A stretch of 30,573 nucleotides of DNA from an uncultured Eubacteriales bacterium. GTDB taxonomy: Bacteria; Bacillota; Clostridia; Oscillospirales; Oscillospiraceae. Under the pieces are notes generated by a model. That model saw only the letters and a list, made by a program, of their open reading frames with translations. It had not been told where the DNA came from and did not search any database. Numbering within the stretch: the first letter of the stretch is position 1; every line of letters begins with the position of its first letter. The stretch is from NCBI GenBank assembly GCA_900548625.1, contig URLO01000025.1, positions 1-30,573 on the forward strand, read 5' to 3'. Shown piece by piece: positions 23,039 through 30,510 of the stretch. The position numbers and the translations under genes were made by a program.

Positions 23039-24859
23039 ATGGCTGAAAACATCCGTCAGTTCGTAATGCAGAACAACGCCCTGCGGCTGGAGCTGGATTT
23101 TGACCGGCAGGACGTCATCCGCTCTTTCACAAACCGCGGCAGTGAGGCACTCTGCAACTGCGGCCGCCCGCTGTTTTTCCTGCGCATTTACGATACCCTC
23201 TACAGCAACGCAGACTTCGTGCTGCAATCCGTAAGCGTCTGCGAAGACCGGACAGAGCAGCTCCTCACCGCACACTATACGCGCGAGGAAGACTGCCTTG
23301 CGGTCAAGATCCATTTTATCAACGACCGCCGCGAGACCATCCGCGTCCTGTATCAGGTCTACGATGGCTACCGCTATGGCGTGCCATACGTCTCGTTCCT
23401 GCGCATTCCGCTGCTCAGCGAGCTGGAGCTGGACGGGGAAGGGGACACACTCATGGCGCCCGGCTGCCAGTTCCGCAGTGGACAGGGCAAAAAGATCATC
23501 ATGCCGCTGCGGGACTATCAGTACAGCTCGGACATCCGTCCGCCGCTGGTGCTGCTGGGAAAAGACCGCCGCCACGGCTTCAGCGTGACCTTCCCGGTCT
23601 TTTCCGACCTCGGAAGCCCCGGCCCGAACCAGAACCAGAACAAGATCCTGACGGAGCGCGAAAGCGCGCAGTCCATCCGCGAGGACGAGATCTTTATTGC
23701 GCCCGATGCCTCCTTCAACGATACGGTGGAGCTGATGATCACCGGCCTTTGCCGCGGCTGGGCGGAAGCGTTCGACCGTTACCGCGATTTCTGGTCGGCG
23801 AAATATGACTTCTCGGAGTATAAGCGCGAGGATCTGCAGTGGTTCTACAACACCGCCATCCACAACTTCGTCTTTTTCTACGGCGGCGAGGGCTTTGACC
23901 GCAGGACGATGAAGATCGATGTGGACGGCCTTCTGCGGCAGGGTGAGGAATTCGGCGGTTATGACACCGTCACCATCTGGAACCAGTATCCGCGTCTCGG
24001 CATCGACCAGCGCACGCAGTGGGACTTCTATGACGATTTCCCCGGCGGCAGAGCCGCCCTGCGCGAGGCAGTCGATCAGTTCCACAAAAGAGGCGTCTAT
24101 GTGCTCCTGCCGTATATTCCGTGGGATCAGGGCAGAACAGAAACGACGGAGTCGATGGGCGACGAATTTGCAAGACTCGTGGCGGACACGGATGCGGATG
24201 GCTATCAGCTCGATACCATGTGCGATCTTCCGTACTCCTTCCGCAAAAAGTGCGACAACGTCAAGCCCGGCGTGCTGCTGCAAACGCAGTTCCATCCGAC
24301 CAAGAACCACCCTATCGAGTTTTTGACTTCATCGTGGGACGAGTTCTGGCGGCGTGAGCCGATGCCGGAGGTCGATGTCCTGCGCTTCCTTCTGCCGCAG
24401 CACATTGCGCCGCAGATTGGCAGATGGCTGCGCTATGAGGACAAAAACATGCTCATCCAGCGCGCAATCTTCGGCGGCGCGCCGCTTGTGATCTGGCAGG
24501 ATATTTTCGGCCGCTGGCTGCCGTATTCCGATGACCAGAAAGCCACCATTCGCGCGTGGAAGAAGCTCTATCTCGGCTACCGCGATATTTTCCAGGGGCC
24601 GAAGCCCATTCCGCTGTATGACACCGCCTGCGAGGGCGTATACTGCAACGTCTTTGCCGACGCTGCGGAGCGCCGCAGCATCTACGCGCTCTACAACGAG
24701 AATACAGAAGGCGCCGAGGCGGAGCTGGAGCTTTGGCTTCCGGGTGCGGCACATGCGGAGGCCATCTTCGGTGACGCGCGTCCGGAGCTTTGCGGCAAGA
24801 GCCTGCGGGTCCATGTTCCGGCACGCAGCGTGGTTCAGGTCCTGGTGGAGAACGCATGA
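23039..24859 (+). CDS. TIM-barrel glycoside-hydrolase-like protein B (paralogue of 19285-21114)
   Basis: This 606-residue protein is a full-length paralogue of hydrolase A, most alike in the barrel: TIWNQYPRLG, TQWDFYDDFPGG, VLLPYIPWD, GYQLDTM with D392, SWDEFW (D434, E435) and WQDIFGRWLPY. The position of A's E417 is glutamine here (Q415, in LLQTQFHP). Either that residue is not the acid/base, or B has changed or lost activity. The N-terminal 270 residues are much less conserved than the barrel, which suggests a different ligand. No signal peptide. ATG 23039 follows GGGAGG and touches the SUMF1-B stop; the stop overlaps the MATE start by 4 bp. Confidence 0.75.
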   Translation: MAENIRQFVMQNNALRLELDFDRQDVIRSFTNRGSEALCNCGRPLFFLRIYDTLYSNADFVLQSVSVCEDRTEQLLTAHYTREEDCLAVKIHFINDRRETIRVLYQVYDGYRYGVPYVSFLRIPLLSELELDGEGDTLMAPGCQFRSGQGKKIIMPLRDYQYSSDIRPPLVLLGKDRRHGFSVTFPVFSDLGSPGPNQNQNKILTERESAQSIREDEIFIAPDASFNDTVELMITGLCRGWAEAFDRYRDFWSAKYDFSEYKREDLQWFYNTAIHNFVFFYGGEGFDRRTMKIDVDGLLRQGEEFGGYDTVTIWNQYPRLGIDQRTQWDFYDDFPGGRAALREAVDQFHKRGVYVLLPYIPWDQGRTETTESMGDEFARLVADTDADGYQLDTMCDLPYSFRKKCDNVKPGVLLQTQFHPTKNHPIEFLTSSWDEFWRREPMPEVDVLRFLLPQHIAPQIGRWLRYEDKNMLIQRAIFGGAPLVIWQDIFGRWLPYSDDQKATIRAWKKLYLGYRDIFQGPKPIPLYDTACEGVYCNVFADAAERRSIYALYNENTEGAEAELELWLPGAAHAEAIFGDARPELCGKSLRVHVPARSVVQVLVENA

Positions 24860-26214
24860 AGCCTGACCTTTTGAACGGAAGCGGCTTCCGCGCGGTCCTG
24901 CGGTTTTCCTTGCCCATGATCCTGGGCGCGTTTATCCAGCAGATCTACACTGTGACGGACAGCCTTGTGGTCGGCAATGTAGTCGGTTCGGACGCACTGG
25001 CGGCGATTGGCGCCACAGGTACGTGCATCTTCTTCCTGCTCTCACTCAACAGCGGGCTTGCAAACGCCTGCTCCGTTGTGCTTGCGCAGGCATACGGCGC
25101 GGGCTCAAAGCGCGACATTGCGGCGTCGCTTGCAAGCACGCTCTATTATACAGTCCTCTGCGCGCTCGTGCTCGGCGTCGGAGGCGGCTTCTGCGTGGAG
25201 CCGCTCCTGCGGCTGATGCAGACGCCGGAGGACATCCTGCCGCAGGCCGTGCTCTATCTGCGGATCTACATCTGCTGCAGCGCTGGACAGATCGTATACA
25301 ACAACGCCGCTGCCGTGCTGCAGGCGCTTGGCGACAGCAAAACGCCGCTGCTGTTTTTGATCGTATGCACCGTGCTGAACATTGCTCTGGATTTCCTGTT
25401 CGTGCTGGTGCTTCGCGCGGGTGTTGCCGGAGCGGCCGTCGCCACGGTCCTTTCGCAGACAATCTCGGGCGTGCTGTGCCTCGTCTATGCGGTGCATCGC
25501 TATCCCTTCTTCCGCCTGCGCGCCTCCGACCTTCGGTCGGACATGCGCAATATTGGCAGGATCTCCAGGATCGGCATCCCGATGGGACTGCAATCGTCGA
25601 TCCTTGCCATTGGGGACATGATCGTTGCGGCGATCATCAATACCTTCGGAACGGATACCGTGGCGGCGTATTCCGCCGCAGACCGGATTCATCAGTTCAT
25701 CATTCTGCCGTTTTTGTACTTTGCGACCGCGTTCTGCACCTTTGCGGCACAGAACATCGGCGCGGGACAGGTCGAGCGGCTGAAAAAGACGATGCGCCAG
25801 AGCACCTGTTTTGCGGCAGGCGTCGCGCTGGCATTCGGATTGCTGATCCGGACGCTGCGCACACCGCTTCTGATGGCGTTTCTCTCCGCAGACGACCCGC
25901 GCCTTGCGCAGGTGCTGCAGATCGGCGGCGACTTTCTGAGCATCGTCCCGCTGATGTATCCGTTCCTGGCGCTCATCTGGCTGTATAACTACATGCTGCG
26001 CGGCGTCGAGGAGGTGCGCATCCCGCTGATTTCGGGTGGAATCGAGCTTGTTTCCAAGATCGCGCTTCCGCTTTTGCTCGGTCATCGCTTTGGCTACATC
26101 GGCGTCTGGTATGCGTTCTCGATCTGCTGGGTGCTGGGCTGGATCCCGGCGGTGCTCTTTTACCGCAGCGGAAAATGGGTCACACGTTACGGCAGCAAGC
26201 GCCGCACCGCCTGA
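24856..26214 (+). CDS. MATE-family efflux transporter (operon-linked)
   Basis: This 452-residue protein has about twelve hydrophobic segments in two halves; the first helix region reads FIQQIYTVTDSLVVGNVVGS, a clear MATE/DinF-type signature. It is the last gene of the long operon and overlaps hydrolase B by ATGA, with GGTGGAG five bases upstream of ATG 24856; an upstream in-frame start at 24790 lies inside the hydrolase and was not used. MATE carriers export compounds, so this may release a product or aglycone left after the cytoplasmic hydrolase step; that is inference. A strong hairpin terminator follows. Confidence 0.92.
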   Translation: MKPDLLNGSGFRAVLRFSLPMILGAFIQQIYTVTDSLVVGNVVGSDALAAIGATGTCIFFLLSLNSGLANACSVVLAQAYGAGSKRDIAASLASTLYYTVLCALVLGVGGGFCVEPLLRLMQTPEDILPQAVLYLRIYICCSAGQIVYNNAAAVLQALGDSKTPLLFLIVCTVLNIALDFLFVLVLRAGVAGAAVATVLSQTISGVLCLVYAVHRYPFFRLRASDLRSDMRNIGRISRIGIPMGLQSSILAIGDMIVAAIINTFGTDTVAAYSAADRIHQFIILPFLYFATAFCTFAAQNIGAGQVERLKKTMRQSTCFAAGVALAFGLLIRTLRTPLLMAFLSADDPRLAQVLQIGGDFLSIVPLMYPFLALIWLYNYMLRGVEEVRIPLISGGIELVSKIALPLLLGHRFGYIGVWYAFSICWVLGWIPAVLFYRSGKWVTRYGSKRRTA

Positions 26215-26226
26215 ACCCGAGCATAC

Positions 26227-26263
26227 AAAATCAGCTTCCCATCCGAGATGGGAAGCTGATTTT
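26227..26263. terminator. Bidirectional terminator, perfect 17-bp hairpin
   Basis: AAAATCAGCTTCCCATC (26227-26243) pairs perfectly with 26247-26263 around a CGA loop. The A/T ends of the stem give a T-run on both strands, so it serves both the long operon and the convergent YheO-type gene. Confidence 0.85.
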
Positions 26264-26303
26264 GAAAAAACGATGCAGTGCCCCGCGAGGCGCCGCGCCT
26301 GTG

Positions 26304-26963
26304 TTACAGGCAGTGACGGAGGTGGAGGTAGACCGTGTTTTTGGAGATCCCGAGCTGCTCCGCTACGAGGACAACGCTATCTTTCAGGTTAAAGATCCCG
26401 CAGTTGCTTAAGCGGCAAATGATTTCCTTGTTCTTGTTGTTCAAAGGAATCTTCTTGTCGGAAAAGACCTCGTCGCGAATTTTCACGACCTGCTTTTCGA
26501 TGATCTCCCGGGAGTTTTCCGCGAAGGTCTCGGAGAATACATGCAGACGCTCGGAGGAATAGTTTTCTCGAATGAAGGTGGCGAGAGGCAGGTTCAGGAA
26601 GAAGTTGATGCAGAAAAAGCCGATGACGCGATGATTTTCTCCATGGATCGCAATGGTGGTGGAACGGATCGGCTCGCCGTTCTTATTTTCGGTAAAATAG
26701 GTTGCATAGGGGGTGTCGTCGTGCGATTTAATACGCTCGAACATCTCAAGGGCAAGGTCTGTGATGGGCGCGCCGACCTTTCGTCCGGTATAGTGCCCGT
26801 TCATGATGCAGATCACGCCCTCGTCGGGATTTCCAAGAGACTGTACCACAATTTCATATCCAGTGCCGAGATATTCTGATAGTCCTTTTGCCAGCCAGGT
26901 GTATGAGTCGAGAATGCAGAGGTCAGTTTCCGTCAGTTCTACAGCAGTAATAGGTTCCGTCAT
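26304..26963 (-). CDS. YheO/DauR-type transcriptional regulator (PAS-like plus HTH)
   Basis: This 219-residue protein matches the YheO family: an N-terminal PAS-like YheO domain (about 10-125) with YEIVVQSLGN, GHYTGRKVGAPITDLAL and HRVIGFFCINF, then a C-terminal helix-turn-helix near 165-215 (VLVAEQLGISKNTVYLHLR). DauR, one characterised member, regulates D-arginine use; most others are uncharacterised. ATG 26963 gives the usual family length and follows GGAAGG at ten bases. In-frame starts at 26981 and 27017 lack a good ribosome site, and the frame stays open upstream to 27152 only from a TTG. It is divergent from the M42 operon and is its most likely regulator. Confidence 0.85.
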   Translation of the reverse strand: MTEPITAVELTETDLCILDSYTWLAKGLSEYLGTGYEIVVQSLGNPDEGVICIMNGHYTGRKVGAPITDLALEMFERIKSHDDTPYATYFTENKNGEPIRSTTIAIHGENHRVIGFFCINFFLNLPLATFIRENYSSERLHVFSETFAENSREIIEKQVVKIRDEVFSDKKIPLNNKNKEIICRLSNCGIFNLKDSVVLVAEQLGISKNTVYLHLRHCL

Positions 26964-27271
26964 TGTCAGTTTTCCTTCCATTTCTTTTTTCTTTTTTTCT
27001 TCGTAAAACTCTGCCATGTCAATGCGCCATGCTTCCGCTGTACCGAGGGGCTGCGCAAGCAGTGTCGGAAAACGATTCGCTTTTTTCCAGTTCGCTGTGT
27101 TCAGCGCAGAAAAGGAGACATTTGCGCGGTGAAGGGGGCGTGTAAATTGCAAAGTAAAAGATTTTTTACTCCATAAAAAATTTTACTGTAATTATCAGCT
27201 GCAATTGTGCAATATCCACATAATACGAGAAAATAATTCCCCACAGACTAAAAAGAAATAACGTCTCCCTA
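26964..27271. other. Intergenic region between YheO-type gene and M42 promoter
   Basis: About 300 bp. The first half is GC-rich like the genome; from about 27155 the sequence turns markedly AT-rich. It must hold the promoter for the YheO-type gene, but I find no convincing -35/-10 pair on the minus strand. No gene or terminator is visible. Confidence 0.5.
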
Positions 27272-27301
27272 TTGACAATTAACACATGACAATTGTATAG
27301 T
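27272..27301 (+). promoter_or_regulatory. Promoter of the M42 operon
   Basis: A perfect TTGACA (27272-27277), 18 bp and TATAGT (27296-27301) predict a start near 27308 and a leader of about 180 bases. The octamer TGACAATT occurs twice, 14 bp apart (27273-27280 over the -35 box and 27287-27294 in the spacer), a plausible binding site for the divergent YheO-type regulator. Confidence 0.7.
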
Positions 27302-27334
27302 ATAACAAAATAGCGAGAAAAGCAAGCGGGCAGA

Positions 27335-27454
27335 TTGGGGGAAGTTACAAATCCATCCAGTACCTTGTCGAACGACAAAGTGAATGCCGCTGCGGCATGG
27401 ATGGAAGGTGTAAAACCGCTGTTTGATGGCCTGTACGATCTCGCTGTTTCATGA
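27335..27454 (+). CDS. Possible 39-residue small protein or leader peptide
   Basis: A frame from TTG 27335 to TGA 27454 encodes 39 residues, ending EGVKPLFDGLYDLAVS, a protein-like composition without rare-residue runs. The start is weak: TTG with only GCGGG upstream; in-frame GTG 27380 and the ATG of the WMEG segment also lack ribosome sites. It overlaps the predicted structured leader, which may be the true explanation for the region. No family recognised. Confidence 0.25.
   Translation: MGEVTNPSSTLSNDKVNAAAAWMEGVKPLFDGLYDLAVS
27352..27405 (+). ncRNA. Predicted three-way-junction leader RNA (riboswitch-like candidate)
   Basis: In the M42 operon leader a 7-bp closing stem P1 (TCCATCC 27352-27358 with GGATGGA 27399-27405) encloses hairpin P2 (TTGTC, GAAC loop, GACAA; 27365-27378) and hairpin P3 (ATGCCG, CTG loop, CGGCAT; 27384-27398). 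P3 abuts P1 with no linker, allowing coaxial stacking; the joining strands are AGTACC and AGTGA. It does not match the conserved cores of riboswitches I know (TPP, purine, THF, SAM, c-di-GMP, guanidine). A second, longer-range stem ACCGCT/AGCGGT (27415-27420 with 27454-27459) lies just before the ribosome site. Confidence 0.35.
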
Positions 27455-27487
27455 GCGGTAGTTTATTTAACAAGGAGGTAATGTGGT

Positions 27488-28528
27488 TTGGTTCGCGATT
27501 TTTTGTTAGAGTATTGCAATAGACCGTTTGTTTCAGGGTTTGAGCAAATGACTCCGGATCTGCTTCCCAAGTATTTCATGCCGTTCTCGGATACGTACGA
27601 GAATGACAGACGCGGCAGTTATATTTTCTCCAAAAAGGGAGAAACGTCCCGCAGCGTTATGCTTGAGGCGCATGTCGATGAGTTGGCCTTCATGATCACA
27701 GAAGTGATGGCGGATGGATTTTTGCGATTCTCTCCTGTCGGATACTATAACACGCTGTGTCTGGAATGCCAGGATGTCGTCATTTACGGTAAGAAAGAAG
27801 TCCCCGGCGTTATTTGTGCACGCCCGGACAAGCCGCAGGATGCAAAAAACATCATCAACCTGCGCACGGACTGGCTTTATATCGATACCGGCCTTTCTCT
27901 CGACGAGGTAAAGGAACTCATTCAGCCGGGTGACGTTGCGCTGATACGCCGCAAGCCCTTTATGCTGGACGGCGATATCATGTGCGCCAGAGGAATGGAC
28001 GACAAGACGGGCGTTGCAGTCATGCTGGCGGCAGCGCAGGAGCTGGAAAAGCTTCCGCACAGCAGCACGATCTATTATTCCGCTGCCGTACAGGAAGAAG
28101 GCCCCGGCCTTGGCGGACAGGTCGCAACCTACAAGATCCACCCGGACATTGCGTTCGCGTTTGACGTGGGCCATGGATGGGCGGAAGACCTCCCTGAAGA
28201 TGAGATGCTCAAGCTGGGCGGCGGCCCGGCGCTCAGCATCGGCGGACGCTTCCATCCCGGCATGGTGAAGAAGTTCATTTCGATCTGTGAGCGCTATGGC
28301 ATCCGCTATCAGCTGGAACCGACGCCCGCAGCCAGCGGCACGGACGCGGAGAGCATTCAGACGAATCGGGACGGCGTACCGGTCCTGCTCATTTCCATCC
28401 CGCTTCGCTATATGCACACCGGCGTAGAGACCGGATGTGTGACCGATATTGAAAACATCGGCAAGGCTGTGGCACATATGATTTCTGAGATCGATCAGGA
28501 GAATTGGGAGGGGTTGCTATGTTACTGA
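27488..28528 (+). CDS. M42-family metallopeptidase, complete active site
   Basis: This 346-residue protein has all residues of the M42 (TET/glutamyl aminopeptidase, YsdC/FrvX-like) family: H62 in EAHVDE, D171 in ARGMDDK, catalytic E203 and metal ligand E204 in VQEEG, D226 in AFDVGHG, and H310 in RYMHTG. Such enzymes bind two metal ions and form dodecameric tetrahedra that trim peptides in the cytoplasm. It starts at TTG 27488, nine bases after AAGGAGG. No upstream in-frame start exists before a stop, and the ATG at 27481 is in another frame that ends after 13 codons. Its stop overlaps the next gene by 10 bp. Confidence 0.9.
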   Translation: MVRDFLLEYCNRPFVSGFEQMTPDLLPKYFMPFSDTYENDRRGSYIFSKKGETSRSVMLEAHVDELAFMITEVMADGFLRFSPVGYYNTLCLECQDVVIYGKKEVPGVICARPDKPQDAKNIINLRTDWLYIDTGLSLDEVKELIQPGDVALIRRKPFMLDGDIMCARGMDDKTGVAVMLAAAQELEKLPHSSTIYYSAAVQEEGPGLGGQVATYKIHPDIAFAFDVGHGWAEDLPEDEMLKLGGGPALSIGGRFHPGMVKKFISICERYGIRYQLEPTPAASGTDAESIQTNRDGVPVLLISIPLRYMHTGVETGCVTDIENIGKAVAHMISEIDQENWEGLLCY

Positions 28529-29520
28529 AAGCGTTATGCGAATGCAGCGGCGCTCCCGGCGGGGAGAAGGAAGTTCGCCAGTATATCGCAGCGGAACTTG
28601 AGCGCATCGGATGCCCGTACGAAATCGACAATCTGGGCAACGTGATCGCGCACCATCCCGGCAAGGCCGGAGAGCAGAAGGTCCTTTTTGCAGCGCACAT
28701 GGATGAGCCTGCTCTGATGATCTGTGATGTGACGCAGAGAGGCTTCCTGAGATTTAAGGCAGTTGGCACCCGCGTAACACCCCGCCAGCTTTCCGGCCGT
28801 ACCGTTCGGGTCGGGGAAAACGTCATGGGCGTCGTTGGTTTTGCACCCTACCACATGATGAGAATCACCGATGAGCAGAAAAGAAGATCTGCCGAAAACC
28901 AGCACATTGACATTGCCGCAGAAAGCAAAGAGCGCGCCCTCGAGCGAATTCAGATCGGCGACTACGCGGTGGTGGACAGCCCGTTTGTAGAGATGGGAGA
29001 AAACTGCAAGGGCCGCGCAATGGACAGCCGCCTGGGCTGCTGCGCAGCGCTGGAGCTGCTCCGCGAAGCACCGGACAAGGCCTTCGATGTTGTATTTACC
29101 ACCATGTATGAGGTGGGACAGCGAGGCATGGAGGTCGCCGCGTATACCCAGCAGCCGGATCTGGTCGTCTCCATCGGCGCTGTACCGGCAACGGATGTCC
29201 CGGGCAGCCTGAATAAGGAAGGCCGCGTGGAGCTGGGACAGGGCGTTTGCATGGCACTTACAGACGCTGGCTTTGCATACCCGAGAAATACAGTCGAAGC
29301 ATGGAGCAAGGCTGCCAAGGAAGCCGGGATCAAGAGCAGAGTCGTGCAGTACGCACCCGATGCAGCTCAGGCAGGATATGCGGCGCTGTGCCGCAACGGA
29401 GCGCTTGCGCTGTCGCTGCTGATCCCGTGCCGGACGCCTGCGGCGCCGGCCGGCATTATGAAAAAAAGCGACTTGAACGAAGCTGTAGCGATGCTGAAAC
29501 TCATCGCGGAAAAGTGTTGA
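28519..29520 (+). CDS. M42-family paralogue with degraded metal site (probable pseudoenzyme)
   Basis: This 333-residue protein is M42 by length and by AAHMDE (H60), GRAMDSRLG (D169) and a degenerate EVGQRGMEVAAY block. Compared with the active neighbour and with YsdC-type sequences, the catalytic glutamate is tyrosine (Y197, followed by E198), the late aspartate ligand aligns with G220 and the final histidine with A308. At most one metal site could be complete, so peptidase activity is unlikely. ATG 28519, within the preceding gene, follows GGGAGGGG. It could be a structural or substrate-binding subunit of a mixed oligomer. Confidence 0.85.
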   Translation: MLLKALCECSGAPGGEKEVRQYIAAELERIGCPYEIDNLGNVIAHHPGKAGEQKVLFAAHMDEPALMICDVTQRGFLRFKAVGTRVTPRQLSGRTVRVGENVMGVVGFAPYHMMRITDEQKRRSAENQHIDIAAESKERALERIQIGDYAVVDSPFVEMGENCKGRAMDSRLGCCAALELLREAPDKAFDVVFTTMYEVGQRGMEVAAYTQQPDLVVSIGAVPATDVPGSLNKEGRVELGQGVCMALTDAGFAYPRNTVEAWSKAAKEAGIKSRVVQYAPDAAQAGYAALCRNGALALSLLIPCRTPAAPAGIMKKSDLNEAVAMLKLIAEKC

Positions 29521-29532
29521 GGAGGGGTCAAA

Positions 29533-30510
29533 GTGAATTTGCATAATTTCGTAGAGCTGTGTATGTGCCCGGCACCCCTCGGCAACGAGCATGCTGCAAA
29601 GCAGTTGATCCGCAGCATGCTGCCGAACGGACTTGAGATCTCGGAAGATGTCGCGGGCAGCGCCATTGTTCGCAAGCCTGGCGAGAAACCGGGTCTTACG
29701 TTCTTTGCAAGCCTGTCTCAGCCCGTGGTACTCGTCACAGGCAAAAAGGCGGACGGCGCATGGGAACTGCAGCCGCTGGGAACGGGAAAGACGCTCGAAT
29801 CCATGAACGGCTGGAAGGTTATGGACAGCAGCGGCGCACAGGCCAAGCTGGAGGTCAAGGACGGCGAACTGAGACTGACGGAGGACAAAGGCGTTCAGAT
29901 CGGCGCCCTTCTTACCCGTCAGCCGGATTGGACGCAGGATGCGCTGAGCGTAAGCTGTGCGGGTATTGAAGATCGTGTCGGCTGCTGGCTTCTGACGGAG
30001 CTGCTGCGCGAGATGCCGGATGTCAAGGCAGAGATCACGTGCATCTTCCTGGCACAGGAGCAGCACTGCACGAAGGTCGCCGAACTGGCGATGAATGAGA
30101 CAGACGCCGCGGTTGCGATCCGTCTGGGCTCTGCAAAGGTCAATGACATCAACCTGACCGGCGCGCCTGTCAACGCAGGCGGCGGCCCGGTTCTGAAGCT
30201 CCGCGAGCGCTATGTGTCCACAGACGGACGTCTGATGGATCTGGAGCAAATGGCCTGCCGGGAAGCCGGTGTGCCGTTCCAGTATGAGGTTCTGGAGCTG
30301 GATGTGACCGGCCTCTATACCGCCCAGTATGGTCACTGCGGCGTTGTGGTCGGCGGAATCGATGTTCCGGCAGAAGAAGGACGGATACTGCTGACAGACC
30401 TGCGCGATACGCGGGCGCTGGTCATGCAGCTGGCGGCAAACGCCGATCAGATTCAGCAGGCGCTGTGCTCGCTTCCCGCGGTGCAGCACCTGGCTCATAC
30501 TAAAACCTAA
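29533..30510 (+). CDS. Highly divergent M42-like paralogue (pseudoenzyme)
   Basis: This 325-residue protein aligns with M42 over its whole length: N-terminal FVELCMCPAPLGNE, a GIEDRVGCWLLTELL helix, FLAQEQ, and the C-terminal domain. Every metal-site element is changed: the first histidine aligns with S60 (FFASLSQP), the bridging aspartate with the E of GIEDR, and the glutamate pair is E176-Q177. No H is at the end of the last strand. It is intact, so selection seems to keep it as a non-catalytic subunit. Start is GTG 29533, after GGAGGGG. It is third in the operon, 12 bp after the second gene. Confidence 0.8.
   Translation: MNLHNFVELCMCPAPLGNEHAAKQLIRSMLPNGLEISEDVAGSAIVRKPGEKPGLTFFASLSQPVVLVTGKKADGAWELQPLGTGKTLESMNGWKVMDSSGAQAKLEVKDGELRLTEDKGVQIGALLTRQPDWTQDALSVSCAGIEDRVGCWLLTELLREMPDVKAEITCIFLAQEQHCTKVAELAMNETDAAVAIRLGSAKVNDINLTGAPVNAGGGPVLKLRERYVSTDGRLMDLEQMACREAGVPFQYEVLELDVTGLYTAQYGHCGVVVGGIDVPAEEGRILLTDLRDTRALVMQLAANADQIQQALCSLPAVQHLAHTKT

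Noticed and set aside
26964..27152. N-terminal extension of the YheO-type regulator to 27152
   Set aside because: It would begin at TTG without a ribosome site and add 63 residues absent from the family; ATG 26963 gives the normal length.
27166..27378. 70-codon minus-strand frame in the AT-rich leader region
   Set aside because: It reads across the M42 promoter in antisense, is Phe/Ile/Leu-rich only because of AT content, and has no ribosome site.
27352..27405. Assignment of the leader to a known riboswitch or hammerhead ribozyme
   Set aside because: None of the conserved core sequences I know (TPP, purine, THF, SAM, c-di-GMP, guanidine, hammerhead CUGAUGA/GAAA) is present.
28534..30498. 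Very long minus-strand open frame (654 codons) opposite the M42 genes
   Set aside because: It lies antisense to three genes with clear M42 homology and tight ribosome-site spacing; its translation is rich in Arg, His and Gln and shows no family motif. It is a GC-codon shadow.
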